DNA of 13,648 nt, from positions 1-13,648 of the forward strand of contig CAKUPH010000056.1 of NCBI GenBank assembly GCA_934675115.1, written 5' to 3'. The position numbers and the translations under genes were made by a program. Shown piece by piece: positions 1 through 8,801 of the stretch. This DNA is from an uncultured Oscillospiraceae bacterium (GTDB lineage: Bacteria > Bacillota > Clostridia > Oscillospirales > Oscillospiraceae). The notes beneath the pieces are model-generated. The model had not been told where the DNA came from. It did not search any database and saw only the letters and a program-made list of their open reading frames with translations. Each line of letters begins with the position of its first letter. The first letter of the stretch is position 1.

Positions 1-845
1 GCAAATACAAAGCAGAACAATCCCAAGTCCTTTACCAAGGATAAATTCAACCCGGAAAAGCAGCCCAAAGCAGATCCTGGCTGCGCCCTGGGTGTCCATT
101 CGGCTTCCAACCAGCACAATGAGCGGCGGTATGAGTTCTACTGGGGTTATAAAAGCCATGTGCTGGTGGACTGCATCTCCGGGCTGCCGCTCTACGAGTT
201 GACCACGCCGGCTAACACAACCGATGCATCGGCTGTTCCGGACATTCTTCGTTCTGCTGATGCCGTTTTGCCTCTTCGCGAGTGTACCTTCCTCGGCGAT
301 AAGGGCTACGATGTGAAAACCGTCTACAACTTAGTGAAGGACGCCTATGAGGGAGAGGCCGTGATCCCGTTAAACAAGCGCAATACAAAGAACCCTGAAA
401 AGCTATCCGTTGGCAATCCTATCTGTGAAGCTGGTCTCGCCATGAGCAAGGATGGCAAGACCACCGATGGCAGAGGGGGGATTTGGCAGAAATAATGCTG
501 TCCCTTTCGCCAGTCCAAAACCGCCCCTGCAGCCACAAAAACTGGAACAATGGGAAGAAAAACCGGGGCTGCACCAAGTATAAGACCATTCCAACAGACT
601 ACAGTCTTTCCATTGACAGGGAATGCCTGCGTTTTAAGCGTATCTATGCCTTGCGTACAGAGCGCGAAAGATACAACTCCCGCTTTAAGGCGTCCGGACA
701 GAAACGATTATGGGTGCGTAACGGAAACAGTGCGGCAAACCTCAATACGCTGGCCCACATCTCCGCTTTAGCGGCTGCGCTGGCCGCCGTTCTGTACGGC
801 TCTCACTCCTACCGTTCTGCCAAACAGCTTCGGCGTTCCGCCTGA
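1..845 (+). pseudogene. Degenerate DDE transposase, 3' part, cut by the window edge
   Basis: The first reading frame is open from base 1 and encodes typical DDE transposase sequence: a stretch around the first catalytic Asp (LVDCISGLPLYELTTPAN, from about base 163) and a GDKGYD block near 295-312. That frame stops at a TAA at 493-495. The lost C-terminal half continues in a frame shifted by one base deletion or two-base insertion, from about base 523 to the stop at 843-845, with the conserved-looking RTERERYNSRFKA and WVRNGNSAANLNTLAH blocks. Between the two, bases 496-522 still read CCPFRQSKT in the first frame, so TAA probably arose from a TAC or TAT codon, and the frameshift lies near 510-530. 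Two lesions argue against a programmed frameshift and for decay. The N-terminal part lies outside the window. The family (IS1182-, IS4- or IS5-like) cannot be fixed by eye. No terminal inverted repeat was found. Confidence 0.8.
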
Positions 846-1080
846 TCTGCCTTTTCTATACCTTTTTCAGGTGCGGGGCTTACCGCGCTGTGGTTTTTGC
901 GCCCTTGAGATGCCCTAAACTCTTTTAATTTCCATTTGCCTTGTTCGCGGGCAGCTCCTTCCGCCTGTTTTTGCGGCCAACAGTCCTTTGTTGTCAACGA
1001 TACAACCATACCTTGTTTGCGTTGGCAGATGCTTCTTGTTATATTTGTGATAGAGAATGCCCCCTCCTTGCATTCCTTTG
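846..1080. other. Non-coding gap between transposase remnant and lysR
   Basis: This stretch has lower GC than the genes to its right and no credible coding frame on either strand. It may be the outer end of the insertion element or its footprint. I see no clear terminal inverted repeat, hairpin terminator or RNA gene in it. Confidence 0.4.
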
Positions 1081-1089
1081 TGTTATAAT
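1081..1089 (+). promoter_or_regulatory. Extended -10 promoter for the lysR gene
   Basis: The sequence TGTTATAAT contains a perfect TATAAT at 1084-1089 preceded by the TGn extension at 1081-1083. No good -35 hexamer lies 16-18 bases upstream; a TTGCAT at 1068-1073 is only 10 bases away and too close. A start of transcription near 1096 would leave a leader of about 27 bases carrying the AAGGAGG ribosome site at 1108-1114. It may serve the whole downstream module, since no other promoter is evident before base 5995. Confidence 0.6.
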
Positions 1090-1122
1090 GTGGGCAGGAA
1101 TATTTACAAGGAGGAACGCATC

Positions 1123-2034
1123 ATGCGCATGGAGGATTTGAGATACCTGATTCAGGTGGCCGACATCGGTTCCATCAGTCAGGCGGCGGAGGCCTGCTAC
1201 ATCACCCAGCAGGGCCTGAGCCGCATCATCAGCAACCTTGAAAAAGAACTGGGCGTCACGCTGTTCCACCGCAGCAACAACCGCATCCTGCTCACCGACG
1301 TGGGCGAGGTGGTGGTGGCCCGGGCCAGGGAAGTGGACGCCCTCTATCAGCGGATGCTCAGCGAGATCAGCCGTGACAGCAATCATGATGGTCGGCCGCC
1401 GGTGGATTATCACATCTATGTCACCCCGCTCATTTCGGCCACCCTGCTGTCCAACGTGATGTCCGCCCTGAACCTGCGATATCCCGGCATCCATCTGAAC
1501 GTGGTGGAGCTGACGCCGCCGGAGATCGCGGACGAGGTGGAATTCACGGATAATTCCGTGGGGATCGTGAGCATGCCTGCGTTTCATGAGGCGGAGTCTC
1601 TGCGGCTGAACAGCGGAGAGTTGGTGTTCGACCGCTGTTTTCGGGATGATCTGATGCTTGGAGTGGCGGAGCATTCCCCATTGGCTTCCCGGGAAATGAT
1701 CTCCACCGCCGAGCTTGCCGCCATTCCGCTGGCCCTGTGCAGCACGGAGGTTCTGATGGCCCGAAACCTGCTGGAGCCGGGTGTAGAGCCCGTGGTGGCC
1801 CTCCATGTTTCCAGTTACGACCTGTGCCGGGACATGGTGTGCCGCAACCGGGCCGCGGGGCTGACCTCCGCCCTCCGGGACCACTACTCCAAATGTCCCA
1901 TCAAGGCCATCCCGCTGGGAAAGACGGCCACTATATCCTATGGCTGTATCTATGACCCCAACGCTCCGATGACGCCCTTTTTGAAAGATCTGTTCGGCAT
2001 CGTGGCCAAAGAATTGGGGCATATTCCGAAATAA
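1123..2034 (+). CDS. LysR-family transcriptional regulator
   Basis: This 303-residue protein has the usual LysR size and layout. Residues about 1-60 form the winged helix-turn-helix domain, with the diagnostic run SISQAAEACYITQQGLSR followed by ISNLEKELGVTLFHR and LLTDVGE. The rest is a periplasmic-binding-protein-like effector domain, with hydrophobic strands around IYVTPLISATLL and YPGIHLNVVEL. The ATG at 1123 is chosen because a perfect AAGGAGG lies 8 bases upstream; the frame is open further upstream, but those starts overlap the promoter. LysR proteins normally bind a small ligand and activate adjacent genes. Here the regulator reads in the same direction as the redox genes and ends 30 bases before them, so it may be cotranscribed with them and autoregulated. 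The ligand is unknown; by context it is probably the substrate of the molybdoenzyme. Confidence 0.92.
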   Translation: MRMEDLRYLIQVADIGSISQAAEACYITQQGLSRIISNLEKELGVTLFHRSNNRILLTDVGEVVVARAREVDALYQRMLSEISRDSNHDGRPPVDYHIYVTPLISATLLSNVMSALNLRYPGIHLNVVELTPPEIADEVEFTDNSVGIVSMPAFHEAESLRLNSGELVFDRCFRDDLMLGVAEHSPLASREMISTAELAAIPLALCSTEVLMARNLLEPGVEPVVALHVSSYDLCRDMVCRNRAAGLTSALRDHYSKCPIKAIPLGKTATISYGCIYDPNAPMTPFLKDLFGIVAKELGHIPK

Positions 2035-2064
2035 ACGCGAATTCCGATTGAAAGTCAGGTGTGA

Positions 2065-3342
2065 ATGATGACCAAGCGATATGCGATCGTCGGCTTCGGC
2101 TGCGCCGGATATCACGCCCTCGCTGCCCTGCGGGAGAGCGACATGGACGCGGAGATCCACGTCTACTCTGATCTGACCCAGCCGCCGGCCAACCCCATGC
2201 TCACCACCTATTACGCCGCCGGGCGCATCCCCTTCGAGGCGCTGTTCCCCTTCGGGACGCTGGAGGAGATCGAAAAGCGCTTCTCCCCGGTGATCCACAG
2301 CGGCGTGGCGGTGACGAAGCTGGACGCGGAGACGAAAACGCTGACCTGTGCCGACGGCAGCAGCCAGTCCTTTGATGCCATTCTACTGGCCACCGGGGCG
2401 GACCCGGTGGTGCCCCCGCTGGGCGTCACCATAGGCGACCGGGTGCTGTGCATGCGCACGGTGGCTGACGCGCAGGCCCTCCGGAACCGGCTGGGCAAGG
2501 GCGACATCCGCTCCGTCACCGTCATCGGCGGCTCCATGGTGGGCATCAAGATCGTGGAGCTGTGTCAGGAGGAGGGCCTTGCCTGTACGCTGGCCGACAT
2601 GGCTGACCGCATTTTCCCGCTGTCCGCCTTCGACGACGTGTCCGCCGAGATCGAGCGGCGGCTGACGGAAAAGGGCATCGCGCTGCGCTTCGGCGCCGCC
2701 GTCACGAAAGCTGAAGAGCGGCCGGACTGCGTTATCACCTCCTTCGCCGAGGGCGAGCCGGTGACCAGCGACCTGCTGGTGCTGTGCATCGGTACCCGCG
2801 CCCGCGCCGCGCTGGCCCGGGAGGCCGGACTGGAGGTGAACCGCGGCATTGTGGTCAATGACAGCATGGAGACCTCCGCCCCCGGCATTTACGCCGCGGG
2901 CGACTGCTGCGAGGGCCGCAACATCATGACCGGCGGCCACCAGATCATCGGCCTGTGGGCCAACGCCGCCTATCAGGGCCAGACCGCCGGACACTGCATG
3001 GCGGGGGACCCCGCGGTGTTTTCCGGCAACATTCTCCACAACATCACCCACTTCATGGGCATGGACTTCATTTCCTTCGGCGACGTCAACGCCAAGGGCG
3101 AGATCCACACCATCGGCAAGCCCACCGACGACCGCTACGTCAAGGCCGTGGTGGCCGGCGGGCAGCTCATGTGCGTGAATATGCTGGACAGCTACCACAT
3201 CAGCGGCGTGGTCAAGAACTACATGATGAACCGCTTTACCGGCAACAACGCGCCCCTGCCCACCGCGCTGCGGGGCATGCTGGCCCGGGAGGGCTTTACC
3301 GACGAATTTCTGACGCTGTTTGAGGGAGGTGCCAAGGCATGA
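2065..3342 (+). CDS. FAD-dependent NAD(P)H oxidoreductase, pyridine nucleotide-disulfide class
   Basis: This 425-residue two-dinucleotide-domain flavoprotein has an N-terminal FAD Rossmann motif, GFGCAG, at residues 10-15. ATGAD follows at 109-113. The NAD(P)-binding loop GGSMVG is at 155-160, and the second FAD motif, PGIYAAGDC, is near 273-281. The C-terminal 100 residues resemble the small domain of rubredoxin-reductase or NirB-like proteins. The region near residue 43, where CoA-disulfide reductases and NADH oxidases carry a redox Cys, reads PANPMLTTYY and has none. The protein therefore probably passes hydride-derived electrons to a protein partner rather than reducing a disulfide. The partner is likely the ferredoxin subunit encoded at 5474-5995. 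Two adjacent ATG codons (2065 and 2068) could start it; a weak AGGTGTGA precedes them. It ends in an ATGA overlap with the next gene, so the two are translationally coupled. It is predicted to be cytoplasmic. Confidence 0.88.
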   Translation: MMTKRYAIVGFGCAGYHALAALRESDMDAEIHVYSDLTQPPANPMLTTYYAAGRIPFEALFPFGTLEEIEKRFSPVIHSGVAVTKLDAETKTLTCADGSSQSFDAILLATGADPVVPPLGVTIGDRVLCMRTVADAQALRNRLGKGDIRSVTVIGGSMVGIKIVELCQEEGLACTLADMADRIFPLSAFDDVSAEIERRLTEKGIALRFGAAVTKAEERPDCVITSFAEGEPVTSDLLVLCIGTRARAALAREAGLEVNRGIVVNDSMETSAPGIYAAGDCCEGRNIMTGGHQIIGLWANAAYQGQTAGHCMAGDPAVFSGNILHNITHFMGMDFISFGDVNAKGEIHTIGKPTDDRYVKAVVAGGQLMCVNMLDSYHISGVVKNYMMNRFTGNNAPLPTALRGMLAREGFTDEFLTLFEGGAKA

Positions 3343-5468
3343 GCACGCTGGAAGAAAAGCTGCACAGCAAGATCCCCGGTGAGGACACCGGCATCATCAC
3401 CCGAAATAGCTTCTGCGACGTGTGCGCCCCCGGCCCCCACTGCGGCGTCACCTGCTATGTGAAGGACGGGAAGATCATCAAGGTGGAGGGCACCGATGGC
3501 CACCCCACCAACCACGGCCTGCTGTGCCCCAAGGGGCAGTCCAACCGGCAGTACATCTACCGGAAGGACCGGGTCCTCACCCCTCTGCGCCGGGTGGGCG
3601 AGCGGGGCGAGGGCAAGTTCGAGCCCATCACATGGGAAGAGGCGTGGGACGAGATCATCCCAAAGCTCAAGGAAGTCCGGGAGAAATACGGCGCCTGCGC
3701 CACCGCGTTCTACTCCGGCTACAATAAGTGGTACCGCCCGTTTTTGCAGCGGATGTGCTACGACTATGGCTCCGTAAACTACGGAACCGAGTCCTCATCC
3801 TGCTTTACCTCCACCATCATGTCGTGGCGCATCGCCACCGGCGCGGACTTTGCCGCCCCCGACCTGCGCAACGCGGGCATCTTCCTCGGCTGGTGCTATA
3901 ACGGCTACTACGCCCAGTACCTTATGGCCGGCGGCGTGGAAAAGGCCCGGGAGCGGGGCATGAAGGTCATCATCATTGACCCGCGCATCACCCCCGCCGT
4001 GGAAAAGCAGTGCGATTTGTTCATCCGCGTCAAGCCGGGTACCGACTGCGCCCTCGCCCTGGGCCTCGCCCGGGAGCTGATCGTCAACGACTGGGTGGAC
4101 CACGACTATATCGAGAAAAACGTCTACGGCTATGAGGAATACAAGGCCTACGTCATGGACTTCACCCCGGAGCGGGTGGAGGAGCTTACCGACGCCCCCG
4201 CCGAGTCCGTCCGTCTGGCCGCGAAGATGATCCACGAGAACATGCCGCTGGCCATCAACCAGTCCGGCGCGGCGCTGGTCCACCACATCAACGGCATGCA
4301 GACCCACCGGGCCGTCATGGCCCTCTCCGCCCTTATGGGCACCTACGACCGGCCGGGCGGCATGGTGCCCGAGCCGCTGACCTATGCCCACTCCATGGCC
4401 GGCTTTGCCACACTGGACCATGAGTTCCCCTTTGAAAAATACCCCAAGGACGCCCCCCGTCCTGTGGGCGCGGTCCGCTTCCCCCTGTGGGATGAGGTGG
4501 TGGGCGAGATGCAGGGCTGCGACCTTGCCCGCCAGATCGCCCAGGGCCTGCCCTATCCGGTGAAGGCCCTGTGGGCCCACGGCATGAACTTCCGTATGTT
4601 CAACGGCGACAAGGAGCTGTCCGCCGCCTTCAAGGAGCTGGACTTCTTCGTGGACATCGACCTGTTCCTCACCGACTCCGCCAAGTACGCGGACATCGTG
4701 CTGCCCTGCTGCTCCTCCTTCGAGCGCAGCGAGTTCAAGGTGTACGGCGGCGGCTTCGGCCAGTGGACGGAGCCGGTCATCCAGCCGCTGGGCGAGTCGA
4801 AGCCCGACGACGAGATCCTCGTGGAGCTGGCCCGCCGTCTGGACGTGGACGACGATCTGCTGAAGGCCGGCTCCGAGGCCTGCGTGCGCTACATGCTCCG
4901 GGAGACGCCGGTGGACGTGGACTTCCTCAAGGCCCACAGCCAGTTTCCCCAGAAGCTGGAGGGCGTGGAGATGATCCCCGTGGGCCAGCACGGCTTCAAG
5001 ACCCCCACCGGAAAGTTCGAGCTGTACTCCACCATCATTGAAAAGCACCCCGGCCTTGATCCGCTGCCCACATGGCGGGACAGCGCCGACGACGAGGACC
5101 CGGAGGCGTATCCCTTCCGGCTGGTGGCGGGCGCGCGCCTGCCGACCACTCTGCACTCCCGGCTCCACGACGTGCCGTGGCTGCGCTCCATGCGGCCGGA
5201 GCCAACCGCCGACCTCAACAGCGAGGACGCCGCCCGGATGGGCGTCAAGCGGGGCGATAAGATTGCCATCGCCACCCGGGTGGGCTCCATCACCGTGGCC
5301 GCCAACCCCACCATCCGTGTGAAGCCCGGCACGGTGCACATGTACCACGGCTACCGGGAGGCGGACGTCAACTCCATCATCCCGCCCGGACACAACGACC
5401 CGTACTCCGGATTTCCCGGCTACCGCAGCGTCCGCTGCACGGTGGCTCCGGCGGGAAAGGAGGAGTGA
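3339..5468 (+). CDS. Cytoplasmic molybdopterin (Mo or W) oxidoreductase, DMSO-reductase superfamily, catalytic subunit
   Basis: This 709-residue protein belongs to the bis-molybdopterin-guanine-dinucleotide superfamily. The N-terminal [4Fe-4S] domain has Cys26, Cys29, Cys35 and Cys63 (C-x2-C-x5-C-x27-C), followed by KGQ and the usual ITWEEAWDEI. Cys155, in GTESSSCFTSTIMSW, sits where thiolate-ligated members such as acetylene hydratase and NapA place the metal ligand. A dinucleotide-binding block, VIIIDPRITP, follows near 205-214. DFFVDIDLFLTDSAKYADIV is a typical third-domain motif, and the C-terminal dinucleotide-binding domain begins at about residue 591. There is no twin-arginine signal, so it should stay in the cytoplasm. 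Its length is close to the small soluble branch (about 700-730 residues) and far below the roughly 1000-residue exported catechol dehydroxylases of Eggerthella. It starts in an ATGA overlap after a GAGGGAGGTG ribosome site. The substrate is unknown; a reduction, dehydroxylation or transhydroxylation is plausible, but this is only inference. Confidence 0.9.
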   Translation: MSTLEEKLHSKIPGEDTGIITRNSFCDVCAPGPHCGVTCYVKDGKIIKVEGTDGHPTNHGLLCPKGQSNRQYIYRKDRVLTPLRRVGERGEGKFEPITWEEAWDEIIPKLKEVREKYGACATAFYSGYNKWYRPFLQRMCYDYGSVNYGTESSSCFTSTIMSWRIATGADFAAPDLRNAGIFLGWCYNGYYAQYLMAGGVEKARERGMKVIIIDPRITPAVEKQCDLFIRVKPGTDCALALGLARELIVNDWVDHDYIEKNVYGYEEYKAYVMDFTPERVEELTDAPAESVRLAAKMIHENMPLAINQSGAALVHHINGMQTHRAVMALSALMGTYDRPGGMVPEPLTYAHSMAGFATLDHEFPFEKYPKDAPRPVGAVRFPLWDEVVGEMQGCDLARQIAQGLPYPVKALWAHGMNFRMFNGDKELSAAFKELDFFVDIDLFLTDSAKYADIVLPCCSSFERSEFKVYGGGFGQWTEPVIQPLGESKPDDEILVELARRLDVDDDLLKAGSEACVRYMLRETPVDVDFLKAHSQFPQKLEGVEMIPVGQHGFKTPTGKFELYSTIIEKHPGLDPLPTWRDSADDEDPEAYPFRLVAGARLPTTLHSRLHDVPWLRSMRPEPTADLNSEDAARMGVKRGDKIAIATRVGSITVAANPTIRVKPGTVHMYHGYREADVNSIIPPGHNDPYSGFPGYRSVRCTVAPAGKEE

Positions 5469-5473
5469 GGACC

Positions 5474-5995
5474 ATGAAGATTCTGTTTGAGTTTGACGAG
5501 AAAAAATGCTCCGCCTGCGGCGCCTGCGCCATCGCGTGCATGGATCAGAACGACGTGGACGTTGAAGTGAAGCAGCAGCCCTACCGCAAGGTGTACCAGT
5601 ACGAAAGCGGCGATGAGCTGGTGTCCATGTCCATCGCCTGTCTCCACTGCAAGGACGCGCCCTGCGTCACCGCCTGCCCCGTGGGCGTGCTGTATAAGGA
5701 CGGGGAGACCGGCCTGACCCTGTACGACAATACCAACTGCATCGGCTGCCACTCCTGCGCCATGGCCTGCCCCTACGGCGCGCCGTCCTTCCGGCCCACC
5801 GGCGCGAAGCGCCCCCGGGAGAAGGTGGAGAAGTGCAACGGCTGCATCGAGCGCATCAGGGCCGGGCTTCAGCCCGCCTGCGTCCACTCCTGCCCCACCG
5901 GGGCACTGACGTGGCGCTGGGCGGAGGACGACGAGGAGTCCTCGCTGTCCAAGCTGTACCACAGCTGGGAGGGCATGATCCCGGTGCTCACCTGA
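5474..5995 (+). CDS. Four-cluster [4Fe-4S] ferredoxin subunit of the molybdoenzyme (DmsB/NrfC/PhsB type)
   Basis: The 173-residue protein carries four cysteine quartets: Cys12/15/18/22, Cys56/59/64/68, Cys89/92/95/99 and Cys121/124/136/140. This is the standard order of electron-transfer subunits paired with DMSO-reductase-family enzymes, and all sixteen cysteines are present. The ATG at 5474 is preferred over an in-frame GTG at 5465, because a perfect AAGGAGG at 5457-5463 lies 10 bases before the ATG. The upstream stop lies 5 bases before it. The protein has no signal peptide and no membrane segment, and no NrfD/DmsC-like anchor gene follows; the operon ends at a terminator 32 bases on. It should therefore link the cytoplasmic catalytic subunit to a soluble donor, most simply the flavoprotein encoded at 2065-3342. 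Confidence 0.92.
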   Translation: MKILFEFDEKKCSACGACAIACMDQNDVDVEVKQQPYRKVYQYESGDELVSMSIACLHCKDAPCVTACPVGVLYKDGETGLTLYDNTNCIGCHSCAMACPYGAPSFRPTGAKRPREKVEKCNGCIERIRAGLQPACVHSCPTGALTWRWAEDDEESSLSKLYHSWEGMIPVLT

Positions 5996-6026
5996 TGGCG
6001 TTCTGATTTCTGTAAAAACAAAATGA

Positions 6027-6064
6027 AAAACCGCACGGCATACTCCGGTATGCCGCGCGGTTTT
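6027..6064. terminator. Bidirectional intrinsic terminator between convergent operons
   Basis: The arms 6027-6043 and 6048-6064 form a 17-pair stem with a single A-C mismatch (6035/6056), closed by a TCCG loop. On the plus strand a T-rich run (TTTTCTTTTTT, 6061-6071) follows the GC core. On the minus strand the A-run at 6026-6030 gives a U-tract. It can therefore stop both the molybdoenzyme operon from the left and the exopolysaccharide operon from the right. Confidence 0.9.
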
Positions 6065-6088
6065 CTTTTTTAACTGTTTTGCCCGGAT

Positions 6089-6826
6089 TCAATTGTGCAG
6101 GCCCAGATAGTAGGCCTTTTTCAGGGACTTTTCCTCCTCGTAGGCGGACTGGATCTCGTCCACCAGCGAGGTGTCCCGGCCCATGTCCTTCAGGAGTGCC
6201 GTGATTTTCTGCTCCAGCTCCGTCATGCGGGCGTCGCACTCCTTTTCCTTGGCCAGCGCCTCCTTCATGCAGCTCATGCCGATGCTGTACTTGGCGGAGG
6301 TGGTGCGCTGGTCCTCGTCCAGCGCGTTATACTCCTCGATGGCCCGGTCATAGGTGTCCTCCAGCCATGCGGTGTACTCCGCCTTCATGACGTAGATCTC
6401 CGCCAGATACCGGGACAGGAGCTTTTCGTTGGCGCTCTCTTCGTTTTCCGGCTGCCGGCTCTCAGCGGGGGCCGCCGACGGCTCAGGAGCGGAAGAGCCG
6501 TCCGGGGCGGGGGAGACCTCCGGCGGGGCGGAGTCCGCCGGATCCCCGGTCAGTACGTCCAGCAGAGCGTCCCGGTCCAGTTCGCCCCGGCGCAGGGCCT
6601 CCTTTTCCTCGTCCGTCAGGTCCCGGGCGGTGACGCCGTCCACGTCCTGAACGGCCTGCGCAATCTTCTCGTCGTTCTGCTTCACCCGGTCTGCGATGTC
6701 TTCCCGAGAGGTGGACAGGGACGTTTTCACGGCCATGAGGTTGTCCCACTGCCAGACGCAGACGCCGGCCGCAGCGGCCACGAGGATCACCAGAACACAA
6801 AGTAGGATTTTGACGCCTTTTTTCAT
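6089..6826 (-). CDS. Membrane-anchored coiled-coil protein of unknown function
   Basis: I do not recognise a family. The 245-residue protein has a short basic N-terminus (MKKGVK) and one hydrophobic segment at about residues 7-25. A helical charged stretch follows at about 38-95, then a Pro/Ser/Glu/Ala-rich linker at about 97-131. The C-terminal half (132-245) is strongly charged and helical, with a likely coiled coil around KEALAKEKECDARMTELEQK. The topology suggests one membrane anchor with an extracellular stalk and coiled-coil domain. The ATG at 6826 is chosen because GGGAGG (6834-6839) lies 7 bases upstream; the frame runs open into the preceding gene, but no good start lies there. It is the last gene of the operon, 28 bases after the CapD-like gene and just before the terminator, so a role at the cell surface or in polysaccharide assembly is possible but unproven. 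Confidence 0.8.
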   Translation of the reverse strand: MKKGVKILLCVLVILVAAAAGVCVWQWDNLMAVKTSLSTSREDIADRVKQNDEKIAQAVQDVDGVTARDLTDEEKEALRRGELDRDALLDVLTGDPADSAPPEVSPAPDGSSAPEPSAAPAESRQPENEESANEKLLSRYLAEIYVMKAEYTAWLEDTYDRAIEEYNALDEDQRTTSAKYSIGMSCMKEALAKEKECDARMTELEQKITALLKDMGRDTSLVDEIQSAYEEEKSLKKAYYLGLHN

Positions 6827-6854
6827 CGGAAAACCTCCCGGATCAGTGTATTGT

Positions 6855-8750
<1,896 letters not shown>

Positions 8751-8801
8751 GATTTCTCTCCCCGAAAGACGATGTCTCTCTCTTTATTCTCTCTTTTCTG
8801 G

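Noticed and set aside
475..500. Programmed frameshifting in the transposase
   Set aside because: A G-run lies near the end of the first frame, but the protein pattern continues past the TAA in the same frame before shifting, so there are two separate lesions, which fits decay.
1068..1073. TTGCAT as a -35 box for the lysR promoter
   Set aside because: It is only 10 bases from the TATAAT, too close for sigma-A; the extended -10 explains the promoter better.
1039..2298. A 419-codon open frame on the minus strand
   Set aside because: It is antisense to the LysR gene and the start of the flavoprotein gene. It has no recognisable domain and a shadow-like composition.
3795..5393. A 532-codon open frame on the minus strand
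   Set aside because: It lies wholly opposite the molybdoenzyme gene, which has cluster, metal-ligand and cofactor motifs; the antisense product is His/Val/Gly-rich noise.
3339..5468. Identification as acetylene hydratase
   Set aside because: The overall pattern and length are similar, but the catalytic Asp next to the second cluster Cys is replaced by Ala, and the gene has a ferredoxin and a flavoprotein partner, which a hydratase would not need.
3339..5468. Identification as a catechol dehydroxylase of the Eggerthella type
   Set aside because: Those enzymes are about 1000 residues and carry a twin-arginine signal. This protein is 709 residues with no signal, so only a broad functional analogy remains possible.
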